Shown: positions 1 through 11,708, counted from the first letter of the stretch. The stretch is DNA of 64,000 bases from Anthopleura xanthogrammica (GCA_964019055.1 OZ025208.1:4600453-4664452); one strand, 5' to 3'. Program-made: numbers and translations. Notes: a model not told the origin generated them from the letters alone.

Positions 1-880
1 AGTTTTTTCATTTTGCAAAAAAATAAGCTTCTTTTTCCTAGGAGTATCAGTTGATTAACTAGGAGAAGGTCCTTGTCTATATTACACAAGCCAAAAATGA
101 TATTTGTAGATTCCGAAAGGTTTATTCTTATATCATATCTCTCTAGCCATTTTATGACTTCTAACCAAAACTGTTGCGTGTATCGGCAATTACATAATAA
201 ATGTTCGAGCGTTTCGTCTTCCCCGCAACCAAATGTACACGATGCTGATTCACAGTACCCGAACTTCTTCAACTGAACATTCGTGTACATAATCCTATTA
301 AGAATTTTGAATTGAAATTCCCTAGTTCGAGTGTCTAATGCGGCTTGGAAAGGTAAAGCATAAATTTTTTCCCATTCAAGAGAGTAGTTTGAGAATATTT
401 CATTGTACCTCTCTTGGGCTGTGGGCACCACATAAAGTTTAGACGCTAACTCTTTATATACATCTTTGGAAGTGACCTTTGCTATATCCGTTTCTACTGA
501 ATTTACGAGAATTTTCGAATTGTTGCAGGAGTTGAAAGCTACCATGCTTACGCCATTCCCTTGTTGTGATAGCCTATCTCGCCATTCACGAGGAATCGCA
601 TTTATCAAACCAAACCACACTAAATAATTGTCATTCATTAATCCTTTGGCCTTTAATTCATCCCATCGCAGAAAGCTCCCTTTGCCATTTAACATATCTC
701 CAACTCTATGAATTCCAATACAGGTGTAATCGGAGAAATTATTCCATACAATTTGATTTAAAAGTTCTTGTATGGTCTCTTCTTTCGTGTGGGCAAAAAC
801 CAAAGTTGCCCACAAGGACAGACATTCCCTATAAAAGGGCGATACTTTTAGAGGTAGAGAATCAAGCTCATAATTACATC
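1..880 (-). pseudogene. LINE ORF2 C-terminal domain, out of frame with the RT ORF
   Basis: Reading the minus strand, about 300-180 gives FKILNRIMYTNVQLKKFGYC followed by a Cys/His cluster (CTFGCGEDETLEHLLCNC), typical of the zinc-binding region after the RT in L1/Tx1 LINEs. The RT ORF stops at 881 and this downstream segment is read in another frame with further breaks, so at least one frameshift or stop separates them. In the intact family it is the C-terminal part of ORF2p. It runs off the left edge. Confidence 0.7.
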
Positions 881-2911
881 TTAGTAAGTAGGATCCTCCA
901 ACTGGTTCAAGAAACTATCTAATATTGACATCCATGAAGGTCTATCTTCTGCTTCTTCCACTAACGAGTATCTTTTGAAAAAGGATATTTTCTGTGCATT
1001 AATTAAACATTCCAAATCTAGCATTTTTAAACCTCCTTCCTGATAATCTCTAATTAAGGCTCTTCTTTTGACTTTATCTTTTCCGTTCCAAATGAAATCA
1101 AAAATTATGCTTTTTGCTTCTTTTATTATTTCCTTTGAATTAGGGACTAGCGATGCTCGGTACAGAAACTTGGAAAGAGCGAAAGTTTTGACAATTTGGA
1201 TTTTTCCAAGTATCGTTAAATTTCTCCACTTCCAGAGATTAAGGGTTTTTTTTAAAGATCTCAGAATGGATTTCAAATTAAGTTGTAGTGCTTTATTTCT
1301 GTCGTAAGTAAAATGAATACCTAGAATTTTTATGGGTTGATCTACTTGCTCTATATCAATGTCCATTTTTGGTCTGGACTCTCCGCTTAGATGAAGTGCT
1401 TCTAGTTTACTTTTGTTTATTTTAAGGCCGGAACACTTTCCAAAGCATAGCAATATTTCCATTAACCTGTTATATGAATATTTATCTGCTAAAAAAGACG
1501 TTAAATTATCTGCAAATAAGTTGAGTTTGATTTGTCGATCGTCAATACAAAAACCTCGTACATTGAGGTCACCTCTAATGTTAATTGCTAATAATTCAAG
1601 GGCGATGATAAATAGATAGGGTGACAGGGGGTCACCCTGTCTAACTCCCCTCTGAATTTCGAAAAATCTTGTTGCGTATCCATTGTTTAAAACACAGCTT
1701 TGGATGTTATTATACATAGTGTTAACCCAATTAATAAACGATTCTCCAAAATAGAATGCTTTAAGCGTTTTTCTCAAAAAGCCCCAACCTAGGGTATCAA
1801 AGGCTTTTTCGAAATCAATTGCCAACATTAATCCCAATAGATTATGCTCTTTAGTATAAAACATAAGGTCGTCTATTAATCTTACACTATCATGAATGAG
1901 TCTGCCTTTTACATAAGTGTTCTGGTCTCTGTGAATAACATATGGAAGAACAGACTCTAGTCGTTTAGCTAGTGCTTTCGTTGCAATTTTCACATCAACA
2001 TTCATCAATGATATTGGTCTCCAATTTTTTAAATAGGTTTTATCTTTATCTTTTTTCTCTATTAGCTTTATAATGGCTTGTTTTTGTGAGGTGGACAGTT
2101 CTCCTTTCTCGTAGGCTTCATTCAAACTATTTACTGCTAATTCTCCTAGTATTGGCCAGAAACATTTATAAAATTCTGCACTCAACCCGTCATTTCCAGG
2201 GGTTTTACCATTCTTAAATGTGAGTAGTGCCTTAAAGCATTCATTTTTAGAAAGCTTTCCTTCACACTCTGTCTGTTGTTCTTCAGTCAGTGTGGGTATA
2301 TCTGGACTGTTGCAAAAATCGATCAGTGGGGCATTTGCGCTGAACTCGGTCGGATCCTCACTATATAAAGACGAATAAAAATATTCCACTTCTTTCATTA
2401 TAACTTCAGGGTCACAAGAAGTACTACTTGAGTTTTTTAAATGAATTTTCCTAATACACGATTTACTATGGTTGTAAGTTTCTAATCTTGAAAAATAACT
2501 GTTGTTCTTTTCCCCTTTCTCATACCATGTAGCCCTTGAACGAACCATTGCTCCTTGAGTTATGTAATCATAATACGATTCGTATTCTAATTTAGAAATC
2601 TCAAATTCACGGAAGTTAGCCTCAGTTGGTGATGGTCCACATTTTTGTTCACATTTGTTCAAACTATTTTCGAGCTCAGATATTTTTTTCCGGCGCTCAA
2701 TTGCCTTTAGTTTACTGTATCGAATAGTTTCTTGACGTATCTTATACTTGACTAGATCCCATAGAATTCTTTTGTCTTCAATAAAATTAAATTCCTCTAG
2801 CCACTTTGGATAAAGATTTGACAAAAGATTGCAGTATTTCGGGTCCTCAGTAAGGCTTGAGTTGAACCTCCAGAAGGAAGGTCCATGTTTCTGTGTATTC
2901 AATTCTGACAA
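881..2911 (-). pseudogene. LINE ORF2 reverse transcriptase domain
   Basis: About 676 residues. It begins with a typical L1 linker (GPSFWRFNSSL) and contains the RT blocks: WRPISLMNVDVKIATKALAK, LMLAIDFEKAFDTLGW (first catalytic Asp), RGVRQGDPLSPYLF and NLFADNLTSF. The usual Y/FxDD box reads FADN, so the second box aspartate is Asn. The domain would copy the LINE RNA by target-primed reverse transcription. Its 5' end overlaps the endonuclease ORF by 65 bp in a different frame, showing an indel at the EN-RT linker; it ends at a stop at 881 before the C-terminal domain. The copy is therefore dead or dying. Confidence 0.88.
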
Positions 2912-3638
2912 CCTTAAGAATGATAGCAGAATGGTCTGATTTAAGAGAGGGAATTATGTTAACAACATCAATGTCCTCTTGGAGGCTATCACTTATAAAC
3001 CAGAAATCCAGTCTCCTTTGAATGGGAGGAGTCTTTTGCCTCCAAGTAAAACGGCGTGTGTTAGGATGTCGGATTCTCAAAATATCTATTAGGTCACATT
3101 TCAACATAACGTCTTTTATTTTTTCAATGGAACTGCTTTTTAATTGGGGGTTGCCTCTACAACAGTCCATGTCAACATCAAAGTACAAATTAAAATCACC
3201 TCCCATGATTACATTCCTCTCGGGTCGAAAGTCATATTCTTCCATTTTGTTTGAGAGCAGAGAAAAGAAATGGTCTTTTTGATTAAGTGTATTGGGAGCA
3301 TATATATTAACAAGCAGAAGCAGGCAACCTTGTACTATGGCCTCAAGAAAGATATACCGGCCATTAGTGTCAGTGTCAATATTCATAAGCTCAAACTCTA
3401 AATCATCTCTAATTAGAATCATTGTACCTCTGCTATGTGTTGTGCCGTGGGAATAAAATACTTTACCCTTCCATTGCATTTTCCAAATGTTTTCAATTTT
3501 CGAAGTGCTATATGTTTCTTGCAGAAAAATAATGTCCACTTTCTTACTGTTCAACCATATAAATATCGATTTTCTTTTGTTAGGAGAACGAAGCCCTCGA
3601 ACATTAAGTGAGAGAAAAGTACAATTATGTAAGCTCAT
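2847..3638 (-). pseudogene. LINE ORF2 APE-type endonuclease domain
   Basis: 263-residue ORF. The start (TFLSLNVRGLRSPNKR), IIFLQETYS, the GGDFNLYFDVDMDC block and the terminal KSDHSAIILKV are the hallmark blocks of the exonuclease-endonuclease-phosphatase fold that nicks target DNA for L1-type LINEs. Metal-binding (QET, GDFN) and catalytic His (SDHSA) residues are present. After the SDH block the ORF drifts out of frame (RIEYTETWTF) while the overlapping RT ORF gives the expected continuation (ELNTQKHGPSFWRF), so one frameshift lies near 2850-2910. The Met at 3638 is a natural ORF2 start about 325 bp after ORF1 ends. Confidence 0.88.
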
Positions 3639-3962
3639 TGTTTGAATAGATTATTGTTAAGAGCATATTATTCCCATAGTGCCGTATAAGCCTTTTATAC
3701 TTAAAATGAACATGATCAAGAATTAACAAAACCTTATGAAAACAATGGAGAAAAAATTTAAATATTGAAGAAATGAAACGAAATAACTTAAGATTAGGTT
3801 TAGATTTCAATTTTTTGTTGTTGAAGTAAATAATGACTTTCTGGCGACGAGAGGTAACGGGAGATATGTGTCTAAGTAATGATACATACCAAGAGGCTTC
3901 TTAGAGCAAATAAAGTTCGGAAATTACGGTGTCTCTCTAATTTTAGCGCTTGGCCGCTTGTC

Positions 3963-4748
3963 TCAGATGACTGGGTAAACTGTGTATTTCGTATAACCAA
4001 CCTGGAGAGTTTGTTTTCTGATGAAGATCTTTTCTCCTGGTTCCGCCGTCTCTTTTGCTATTTTCATTGCCGCTCGTAGTTGGGCTCTTTTCTTGGCTGA
4101 TACTGGCGAGAGATCTTCGTCTTTGTACACATTTTCGAAACCTTCCGATTTCCTCAGTTTCCATTTGTTATTCCATAAGTGCTTCTTGTCCTGCCTGTTA
4201 ACAAATCGTATGATGATAGGTCTTGGTCTTGCATTTCTTTGGGGTCCAATTCGATGGGCATCGTGTACTGGCACATCGTCCTTGTCGTTTCCCACCGCTG
4301 CTACAAGGCTCTTTGCAAACTCAATGCAATCCTCATCCTCTTGTTCAGGCACATTGTAAACCCTGACATTTTCTCTACGGGAATAGTCCTCCAGATTTGT
4401 TATCCTTTCTAGTGCTGCATTTAACTCTTCTTTAAGTACTTTGTTCTGTTCCAACTTGGTTTCTGTTTGGTCGCTGATGTTTTGATTTTGTTGCTTTATG
4501 ATTTCAATTTCACCCCAGGCGTTTTCAATGGACCTCATCACTTCCATCATATCGTTTTTAATGCCTTTAACCGTTGAAATAAGTTCGTGTTTGACAGTAT
4601 CTATCTCCTCATTGACCTTGGTGAAATACTCTTGCAACATACATTCCATGTGGTCGAAACGGGTATTAAAGGCAAAATTGGCGATGTCTTCTGGTACTTC
4701 ATCAGAGCTGGATGCTCTTAACCTTTTCTTGTGTTGTCTTCCTTTCAT
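3963..4748 (-). CDS. LINE ORF1 protein, coiled coil plus RNA-binding domain
   Basis: 261 residues. Residues 1-30 are basic and charged; 40-125 form a long heptad-rich coiled coil, the likely trimerisation stalk; 122-200 contain EDYSRRENVRVYNVP and RPIIIRFVNRQDKKHLW, matching the RRM-like part of L1 ORF1p; the C-terminus is a basic CTD-like segment. In the L1/Tx1 group such proteins coat the element RNA and act as chaperone. It is followed by about 325 bp and then ORF2. No stop interrupts this frame, so unlike ORF2 it looks intact. Confidence 0.8.
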   Translation of the reverse strand: MKGRQHKKRLRASSSDEVPEDIANFAFNTRFDHMECMLQEYFTKVNEEIDTVKHELISTVKGIKNDMMEVMRSIENAWGEIEIIKQQNQNISDQTETKLEQNKVLKEELNAALERITNLEDYSRRENVRVYNVPEQEDEDCIEFAKSLVAAVGNDKDDVPVHDAHRIGPQRNARPRPIIIRFVNRQDKKHLWNNKWKLRKSEGFENVYKDEDLSPVSAKKRAQLRAAMKIAKETAEPGEKIFIRKQTLQVGYTKYTVYPVI

Positions 4749-4781
4749 TATAACTTTACAGTTAGATATAGAAGCCTCTGC

Positions 4782-5962
4782 CTACATTATATTTTGCATT
4801 TTTCCTCCCGTATAATGGAGCTCAGAAATAGGCGTCCTCCATGAACGCTGGCTCGGCCCAGTCTCCCCAAAGCAACTCTTACCATCAGGGAAAAATATGG
4901 GTTTTGCTATGTTAATAACATCCTGTACATTTGACTGAAGCTCCACACTCACTTCTCTGGTGCCACCACCCTTGGCGGTGGGCACAGCAACATACTTTTT
5001 CTGTTGTTGATCATAGTGCAGCCACCGAAGCTGGATTTTTTCAAAATTCCTAGGTGACTTTTTATCTTCGGGTACAGAATCTTCTCCTTTTGCCTTCTTA
5101 TTTTTCTTCTTGTTATCTGACTTCTCTTGTAGAAGATGAAGCAGCTTCCTTTTCTTTTCATCCCTGCTGTCACCTTTTAATTTAACAATGACAAATCCTT
5201 TCAGGGACAGTATATCTCCTCTCATAAGGATTCCTAGTTCTTGAAGCTGTTCATCAGTAGCTGTGGATACTGCAGAGAAATCCATCTTGACAAAAACCAA
5301 ACAGAAAATCATAAGTAATTTCAAACAGTATAAAATGTGCACAATTAATTCTTGACTTTTTTTCTGCAAGATTCTCCCACTTCAACTTCCAAGAAAAGTG
5401 ACTAAAAGCACCAAAAATGAATTACATAAAGTTTGCTTTCTAATTCTCAAATAAAAAGCATTAATCCTGGATTAGCAGGAATTTGTCATTCTTTCAAACC
5501 CCGTTTGAAGAGAGCTTGAAATCACACAATCATGCTCAGCCAATCAAATTGCAGGTCATATGATAATCAAAAAAAATACAATAATTCCAAAAGCTTCAAC
5601 TTCAATCAAACAGTTTGGTATTTCAACTCAATATTTTGGGATTGATTTTATGTCTACTACAAACTTATAATACTCTTATTGCAGTATAAACCTTTCACCA
5701 AGAAATACTAAACGTTCATACTTGCATTACACGACCTCTAAGTATGCAACTCACTCACCTTCTCATGTTTGAAACGACCTATCGTTTCTTTTTCGAGGCC
5801 TCTTTTCGCAAGGAAATCACAAATCTGTAAAGGAATTATAATACGCCTTAATTCATCCATTCAAGTTATATACATATATATATAACTTTATACGTGGCAA
5901 GAGCGATTTGCAATACGTACTTGATCAATTTCTAAATCTAAAGAAGCGTGTCCATCCGCCAT
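4782..5962 (-). pseudogene. Spliced SAM-domain gene, 5' part of a SAM-HECT-type protein, truncated
   Basis: Three exons fit with good splice sites: 5962-5921 (MADGHASLDLEIDQ, donor GTACGT), 5824-5759 (22 codons, ICDFLAKRGLEKETIGRFKH, donor GTGAGT) and 5285 to the stop at 4782. Joined, exons 1-3 give a SAM-like domain whose end reads ATDEQLQELGILMRGDILSL. A lysine-rich linker and a conserved block with KGGGTREVSV and PIFFPDGKSCFG follow. The same arrangement is seen in the gene at the right end of the window, where a HECT domain follows; here no HECT sequence appears and the LINE 5' end lies directly downstream. Truncation by the LINE insertion is the simplest reading. A short complete SAM-only gene is the alternative. 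Confidence 0.6.
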
Positions 5963-6011
5963 GTTTTGATGTTATGGCCACGAACAGAAAACCTTGAGCC
6001 CGCGATGCTAC

Positions 6012-6082
6012 TGAATACGCAACGTAAGTCGCAACGTAAGGTGCAACGTAAGTCGCAACGTAAGGCGCAACGTAAGTCGCAA
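6012..6082. repeat. Short tandem repeat, about 12-bp unit
   Basis: Six or so units of CGCAACGTAAGT with T/G and C/G changes, just upstream of exon 1 of the SAM gene. Confidence 0.85.
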
Positions 6083-6130
6083 CAGCCAAAAAAAAGTAGA
6101 ATATCTTAATGGCACTTAGGAGCCACCGTA

Positions 6131-6800
6131 CAAACCTGCGTGTATAAAAATATTAAAGTTTGTTAATATTTTGACTGATATAGAGCGAAAATTCTAGACA
6201 AAAGCATGCCCCATAAGGCTGATGTGGTTGAAGAGTATCCATTTCCTTTCAAACTCACTTATTATTGGTTTCTTCGAATGGAACGCGAGTCTCAAAATTG
6301 AGTCTACTCACCAGAGTTAAACAAAGTTAGTAGCGAACTGCGCCCATGGAGAAAGACTTCGATATCAGTTTGCGACATGCGACATTTCGTAATTGCTATA
6401 TTTTCTCCAACCTGTGTGTATAAAAACATTAAACTTAGCTAATATTTTGACCATGATATAGAGCGAAAATTCAAGACAAAAGCGTACCCTATAAAACTGA
6501 TGTGGTTGAAAAGCAGCTAATTACTTTAAAAATATCTTATTATTGGTTTCTTCGATTGCAATGCGAGTCTCAATATTGCGTCTACTCACCAGAGTTAAAC
6601 CAAGTTAGTAGGGAACTGCGCCCATGCCGAAATACTTGACTACCAGGTTGCGCCTTGCGACATTTCGTGATCGCTCTATTATCCCCAACCTTTGTGTATA
6701 AAAACATTACAGTTTGTTAATATTTTGACCATGATATGGAGCGAGAATTCTAGACAAAAGCGTGCCATATAACACCAATTGAGATTTTTTAACATAAATA
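6131..6800. repeat. Tandem repeat, about 278-bp period, about 2.4 copies
   Basis: The segment around GTGTATAAAAACATTA, AATATTTTGACCATGATAT and GAGCGAAAATTC recurs at about 6135, 6413 and 6693, followed in the first two copies by GATGTGGTTGAA and ACTCACCAGAGTTAAAC. Spacing is a constant 278-280 bp with about 85-90% similarity by eye. Confidence 0.8.
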
Positions 6801-7298
6801 GGGTGTAGCTTACTAAGCCCCTTTTGTTGTGTAGAAATCTATTGTGAATTAGAATTTACAAGAAGTTTTACAATTCGTAACTGGTGCTGAATAAGAGCCA
6901 GTCCTGGGCTTTGCAATTCCCCCAAGCATCTGCTTCACTGCTGCAACTAGTTAGAACCAGTGGGCATTTGTACCCACTTTAAACACTTGCACTCAGACAT
7001 TGTATGTACCCACTGGGTCACATGAATGTCCTCTTCCTTCTGCAGCTGAGCTCTTTGCAATATATGACAGTGCCTTTGTTAATGTTTATTTTGGCCTGGC
7101 ATGAGTATGGCAAGTATCATTTAAATTAATGTTAGTAACTTCTGCCTCAATGTTACATGAATCATGAACAATCTCAAGAGCTTCAGTCACAAATGAAAAG
7201 AAACTACGACAAGAATACAATGATAAATTTTCTTCTAATATTTTATTATGATTGGCAAAAGCAAGGCACAAAAATGTAAACATGAATGTTTTGAGTTC

Positions 7299-7949
7299 AG
7301 GTATCAGGATACGTTTGAGGCCTTCGAGATTACTTTATCCGCGAGCCAAATTTCTCGCAGCCTTTTAAATATTTTTATATAAAAGTACACATTTTCTGAA
7401 AGGTACATAAACGTAGTTTTTAAAAATCAATATGGAATTTTCTGTTTTGCGACACGTAAACAGTTATTGGCTTTCTCCGTAGTTTTTGAGTGACCAAAAT
7501 ATCGTTTTAAAAACATTCTAGCTCTTTCGGATTACATTGGATCAAACTGAAACTTTGGATTATGATAAATAACAATACGATCTAAAACACGGTGTCTCAG
7601 ATTTTAGAAATGTTTTTTCATTCAAAAGATATTGTCGATTTTGCAATCATGACCACCGAAATTTCAAACTTCCGGATTTAACGCGTCATTGCGCATTTTG
7701 AAGCTCATTATCTACAGAGTATGCTAATGTAATTTTGATCGACATAGCGGAAATTTGGACCCTGCGGGAAGTCGTCGAATGAAGTGAGATGTCACTCTGA
7801 ACCCAATAACTTTTTTTGTGTTCCAAAACAGACAATTATAAATAGATATTCGAAAATTACATTTTTTTAGCATTCAGAAAATGTATACTTTTATGGCAAA
7901 ATATTGTAACGCCCGTGCGTATAAGGGTCCTAATCATATCCTGATACCT
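7299..7949. mobile_element. MITE-like element with inverted ends
   Basis: The ends are inverted copies starting AGGTATCAGGATA (7299) and ending TATCCTGATACCT (7949). Similarity continues inward: a segment near 7385 (AAAGTACACATTTTCTGAA) mirrors one near 7880 (TTCAGAAAATGTATACTTTT). About 651 bp and non-coding, so a non-autonomous DNA element or foldback. No clear target duplication was seen. Confidence 0.6.
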
Positions 7950-8059
7950 TAAGAATTTTAAGAAAAGATAGCCATTGTATCTCATGCTACTGTAAAATTA
8001 AATAATTATAATATTGCAAGACTTAGTGCTAAAAATGTGTCTGCAAATCTTGCACATTA

Positions 8060-8432
8060 TGCACACTACAACAAAATATTAGTGTTGAATAAACAATTGC
8101 CACATACAGACTAAAAAGTTGTTACTGTTGTTTATTTTTCTAAAAATGTTGAAGATATCTATGAAAGAAAATTAACCATGATAACATGATAGGCCTAATT
8201 GGTGCACTGTCATAAGTCAAATTTTTCCTCGTATCAGACGCCATACTTTTTTTAAAATAGCCTTATCCTGTGCTACCGTAAGCACACTTTGCAATATTAG
8301 TATTGCTAACAATTTCCACAAAATAGACTCAAAAGTTGTTACCTGTTGTTTATTTTTCTAAAATTTGGAAGATATTAGTGTAAGAAAATTAACTATAATA
8401 AACATCATAGCCCTAAATGATGCACTGTCAAG
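8060..8432. repeat. Diverged direct duplication, about 226-bp offset
   Basis: Two similar segments, 8075-8217 and 8300-8432, share AAAAGTTGTTAC, TGTTGTTTATTTTTCTAAAA, GAAAATTAAC and GATGCACTGTCA. Non-coding. Confidence 0.6.
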
Positions 8433-9404
8433 CATATTGAAAATGCTAATGCTGTTGAAAAAAATCTATTTTTATTATTTCCTTTTAATTTTTGAAGAAA
8501 TTGATGTTGATTCCTGGGTTGATAATTTTTAAATAATAATTAATATCGTTTGTTGAAAATATGTTGAAAAAAAATGTTATCACACTGTTTTCTCTCATGT
8601 TCTATGACAAAAGAGCATTGCAAGTATTGTTTTCATCTTGTTGAGTGGCTGTGTTGTATTAGATATAGAGGGATAGCACTAAAATCATGTACTGGTTGAG
8701 TGATAGCGACTAATGGTCACTAAATAGCTACTATTTCTCATAAACAACTTTGCATTTGTTTCACAGTTTTAGTGCAATCGCTCTACAGCCACAAGCTGAA
8801 GGTGAATGATTGCAAATATGATACAACACAGACTAGAGTGGTTTTCAAAAACCCATGAAATAAATCGCAAGCAGTTATCTGTAAGTCAAATGGGAACAAA
8901 AGAAAACAAGGGAATTATGGTCAACTACTTGTAATGTGTATTAGTTAGTATTTTTAGACTAGGTAATGGTTTACAAAGTGCTAAATATAATTTCTTCCTA
9001 AACAAGTAAGACAAAAGGGCTCTGTTTACGTTATAACCTGCAGCTTAGTAAGACCAAAATTTACAAACCTTTATTCAATCTTGGCACTTCCTGAGTGGAT
9101 GGTTTTCCTGACAGGTTCAGAGCCCAATGCAAGGTAATCAAATAAACTATAATTCTTTAGAAATGGACTTTTGGTGGGGGATTAAAACTGAACTCAGAGA
9201 TTGAAAATCCTAAAACACAGAGAACATGGGAAAAAACTTTATTTGCTTACAGCAGACCCATTACTGAGATATTAATTATGAAATTCTTTTTTTTCATGCA
9301 TAAATTCATAAACTACAGGGGTATCAATTTGGTTGTATAGGTAAATCAAGTTATTAAATTACAGGTGTAGAATATCAAAATCTAAATTCTTAATGGTGAC
9401 TAGC

Positions 9405-9548
9405 ATAGAGTGAAGGCATTAAACCCATGAAATTAAAATGGCTTGCTATGGTGTACTACTAAAGCAAATATATACAAAAGAAAACAATAGAATAAGGGTC
9501 TATTAAAGTGGATTAGACTAATATCTATTTTCATGGGTTTCATGACTT
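9405..9548. mobile_element. MITE, same family as 56006-56295
   Basis: Starts with ATAGAGTGAAGGCATTAAAC and ends with CATGGGTTTCATGACTT, the inverse of the start. The interior AAAACAATAGAATAAGGGTC and GACTAATATCTATTT matches the copy at 56.2 kb. The TA at the ends suggests a TA target duplication, a Tc1/mariner-related trait. Confidence 0.6.
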
Positions 9549-9639
9549 AAATCTTTATTAATAGCCTAGTTCATTTCATCAATTATCTCTTGAGTAAGAC
9601 TTAAAACCCCACAATATATGTCTACTCCCAATTAACTTG

Positions 9640-10230
9640 ATTCCTTTAGTGGATCAATCTCATCCAAACTGTATGCCTTTAATAATTCTTTGTTATCAAG
9701 ATCTATTTGCTCAACTACCACATTATTTTCTGGAACTTGATGGACCTTGGGCATCATATCCATACATGGCTAGGTCATCTGGCTATTCATCTACCAATCC
9801 ATGAGCTAATGGATTATTATAATGCATCATTCCATTTTTCCACATCTGAATGGGGGACCAGTTTCTCTCGGTGCGTACTCTGTGGTGATTAAAAGCCTCC
9901 ATAAATTTATTCAGTGCCTTCTCTATTCTTGGGATAAAGACTAAGTGAAGAGCAAGAAGATGAACAGCTTCATTTACTTGGAGTATTCCAGTGGATTCCA
10001 TGGCATAAAAGGTGTAGTAATAAAGATGGCAAACACACCTGAAAACATCCCGCCACAATCTTTCAATACGCTGATTGTGAGTTGGCGGACCTGCTATACA
10101 ACTTCCTCTCCCTTGACCTCTAGCTTTCACCATGGCATCGCATGCAAGGACATTCTCTACCCCTTGATCCACTCTGATTCTTGATGGCCAGAGATCACCA
10201 TCACAATTAATTGCATTTAAAAAGAGTTCA
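9640..10230 (-). pseudogene. Decayed rve-type integrase (retroviral integrase-like core) fragment
   Basis: The minus strand encodes PSRIRVDQGVEN (second acidic residue in context) and then GPPTHNQRIERLWRDVFRCV, where GPPTHNQRIERLWRD is the block with the third catalytic Glu of rve cores. It continues with AVHLLALHLVFIPRIEKAL and FMEAFNHHRVRTERNWSP, the C-terminal part of a core-domain family widespread in fish and invertebrate genomes, probably transposon-derived. A stop after HGLVDE is followed by continuation in other frames (PDDLAMYGYDAQGPSS, then VVVEQIDLDNKELLKAYSLD). The N-terminal half with the first catalytic Asp is absent. It is a pseudogene fragment with no visible element ends. Confidence 0.75.
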
Positions 10231-11349
10231 AGAACAGTTTCTGAAAGGTTGTTTGAACGTTGAATAAGGGGTTGAATGTTGAATAAGGGGTTGAACGTTG
10301 AATAAATATGGTTGAACGTTGAATAAATATGGTTGAACGTTGAATAAAAGAGCTGAATTGAATATTGCTACGATCGGCTTGCCATAGCTAATCGTTTGAA
10401 GAAATTCTTTGGTCTATAACAGAAGTCACAAGTGGAAAGTCATCTCATTGTGGTTCATACTGCAAAACTGGTTATTATGTGTTCTTATCCTGACAGTTTC
10501 ATTTCTTTTGATGTTTGCGATCTTCTAAAATGCAAGGTGTTTGGAGGTCTTCTGATGCCACTCCATGTTTATGACATTCTACATAATATAATACTCGAGA
10601 CATGGGGACTAATAGCGAAATATCTATCCAGTTGCCACAGGTTAGTTTATCCATTTTTTAAATGCTTATATATTTTATTTTAAGGAATGGTAGATATTAT
10701 ATTTGTAGTCCTATATCAAAGGTTTAATATTTATTTTTATTCGAATTCTGTGGTGCGTTCACATTCGCGACAATCATCGGTATTTCTCCTGCAGGATTAT
10801 ATATTTTTTGTGCTGCTCCGTCGACTTTCCCGCTTCCTTTAACTCTCTCTACAAGTAATAATGTCACCGAAGTAAAAAAGAACATTGCAAAGATAGGATA
10901 ATTGAAACTTTTGTTCTTAATAAATCTTTGAAGCATTTCAATAACACAACCAGTTAATTTAGCAAGAAAGATCTTAGCAAATAGCACTAAATAGGGAGGG
11001 AGGTATTCTTTGTTTTCCTTTTTTTCATAAATATTTGTTATTGCTATAGCTGTTATTACAGTTGAGCCCATAATGATATTTTCTTTTGTTTTAAGAAATC
11101 ATACAAGTCTGGCTATCATGTAAATACAATGCTTGTTGTCTCATTTGCATCTCATTTGCATGCATACATAATAACTGCTTTAAGAACGAAATAGTCAATA
11201 CCATTTCATGCATTTGTTGTTTTCACTCTAACGTCTTGATTTTTGAATATAGGGAACCTCTAATCCATTAATTTGGCCATGAGAGGGGTAATGGTGTTTG
11301 TTGATGACGAGCTGTAAGTACCTGTAACAACATCATTTATTTAGCTTAT
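10231..11349. other. Mostly non-coding gap with a tandem repeat and weak ORFs
   Basis: Contains a 20-22-bp tandem repeat at 10255-10346 (GGTTGAACGTTGAATAA followed by GG or ATAT, about five copies). A plus ORF (10432-10683) and a minus ORF (10724-11071, 115 residues with two hydrophobic stretches) match nothing I recognise. I see no other feature. Confidence 0.5.
10724..11071 (-). CDS. Hypothetical 115-residue membrane-like ORF, unrecognised
   Basis: Starts MGSTVITAIAITNIYE, has hydrophobic stretches around residues 25-45 and 60-75 (YPIFAMFFFTSVTLLLV) and ends with PQNSNKNKY. No motif, splice site or neighbour supports a function. It may be an exon of a larger gene or a chance ORF. Confidence 0.2.
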   Translation of the reverse strand: MGSTVITAIAITNIYEKKENKEYLPPYLVLFAKIFLAKLTGCVIEMLQRFIKNKSFNYPIFAMFFFTSVTLLLVERVKGSGKVDGAAQKIYNPAGEIPMIVANVNAPQNSNKNKY

Positions 11350-11683
11350 ATGTTCCTAGATCTTTCGTATGTTAAATTAAAGATGCATTGCTATAGTTCA
11401 AAGGTAAAAACCAATTTTAGAGTACAAACAGTAAAAGCGTGCAACATGAATAGTACTGAATGGAGCGTTAAATCAGATTCGTTTAGATTGAAACTGGTGA
11501 TTGTATATCGCCCTCCTTATTCGGCTGCTCACCCAGTGACTTTGGATAAAAAATTTCAAGACTTTAGTTCTTATCTTGAATTATCTAATCTCCGAAACCA
11601 CTCATTATAACTGGTGATTTTAACATTCACGTCGATCTAGTTGATAATACCGACTCCATTAAATTTCTGGATTTACTTAATTC
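11350..11683 (+). pseudogene. CR1 endonuclease fragment, 5' side of the insertion
   Basis: Encodes WSVKSDSFRLKLVIVYRPPY, a typical CR1 endonuclease block, and after a frameshift near 11600 the block LIITGDFNIHVDLVDNTDSI with the GDFN metal-binding motif, then KFLDLLN. Cut at AATTC (11679-11683) by the inserted LINE. The N-terminal catalytic QET block is missing. Confidence 0.8.
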
Positions 11684-11708
11684 CAGAAATTAAAAACAGT
11701 ATTCAAAC

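Larger units (their letters stand above)
1..4790 (-). mobile_element. Tx1/L1-like non-LTR retrotransposon (LINE), minus strand, 3' end outside window
   Basis: In 5'-3' order on the minus strand there are an ORF1 with coiled coil, an APE-type endonuclease, a reverse transcriptase and a Cys/His-rich C-terminal domain, the layout of L1/Tx1-group LINEs. The 5' end lies near 4750-4800, directly against the last coding exon of a SAM-domain gene in the same orientation; the 3' tail is off the window. At least two frame breaks in ORF2 (EN/RT junction near 2850-2910 and near 880) make this copy non-autonomous. The group assignment rests on domain order and motifs, not on a tree. Confidence 0.85.
5963..9600. 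other. Non-coding stretch holding tandem repeats and MITE-like elements
   Basis: No convincing coding sequence. It holds a 12-bp tandem repeat (6012-6082), a 278-bp tandem repeat (6131-6800), an inverted-repeat element (7299-7949), a diverged direct duplication (8060-8432) and a MITE (9405-9548), each listed separately. The rest is AT-rich DNA without recognisable features. Confidence 0.6.
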
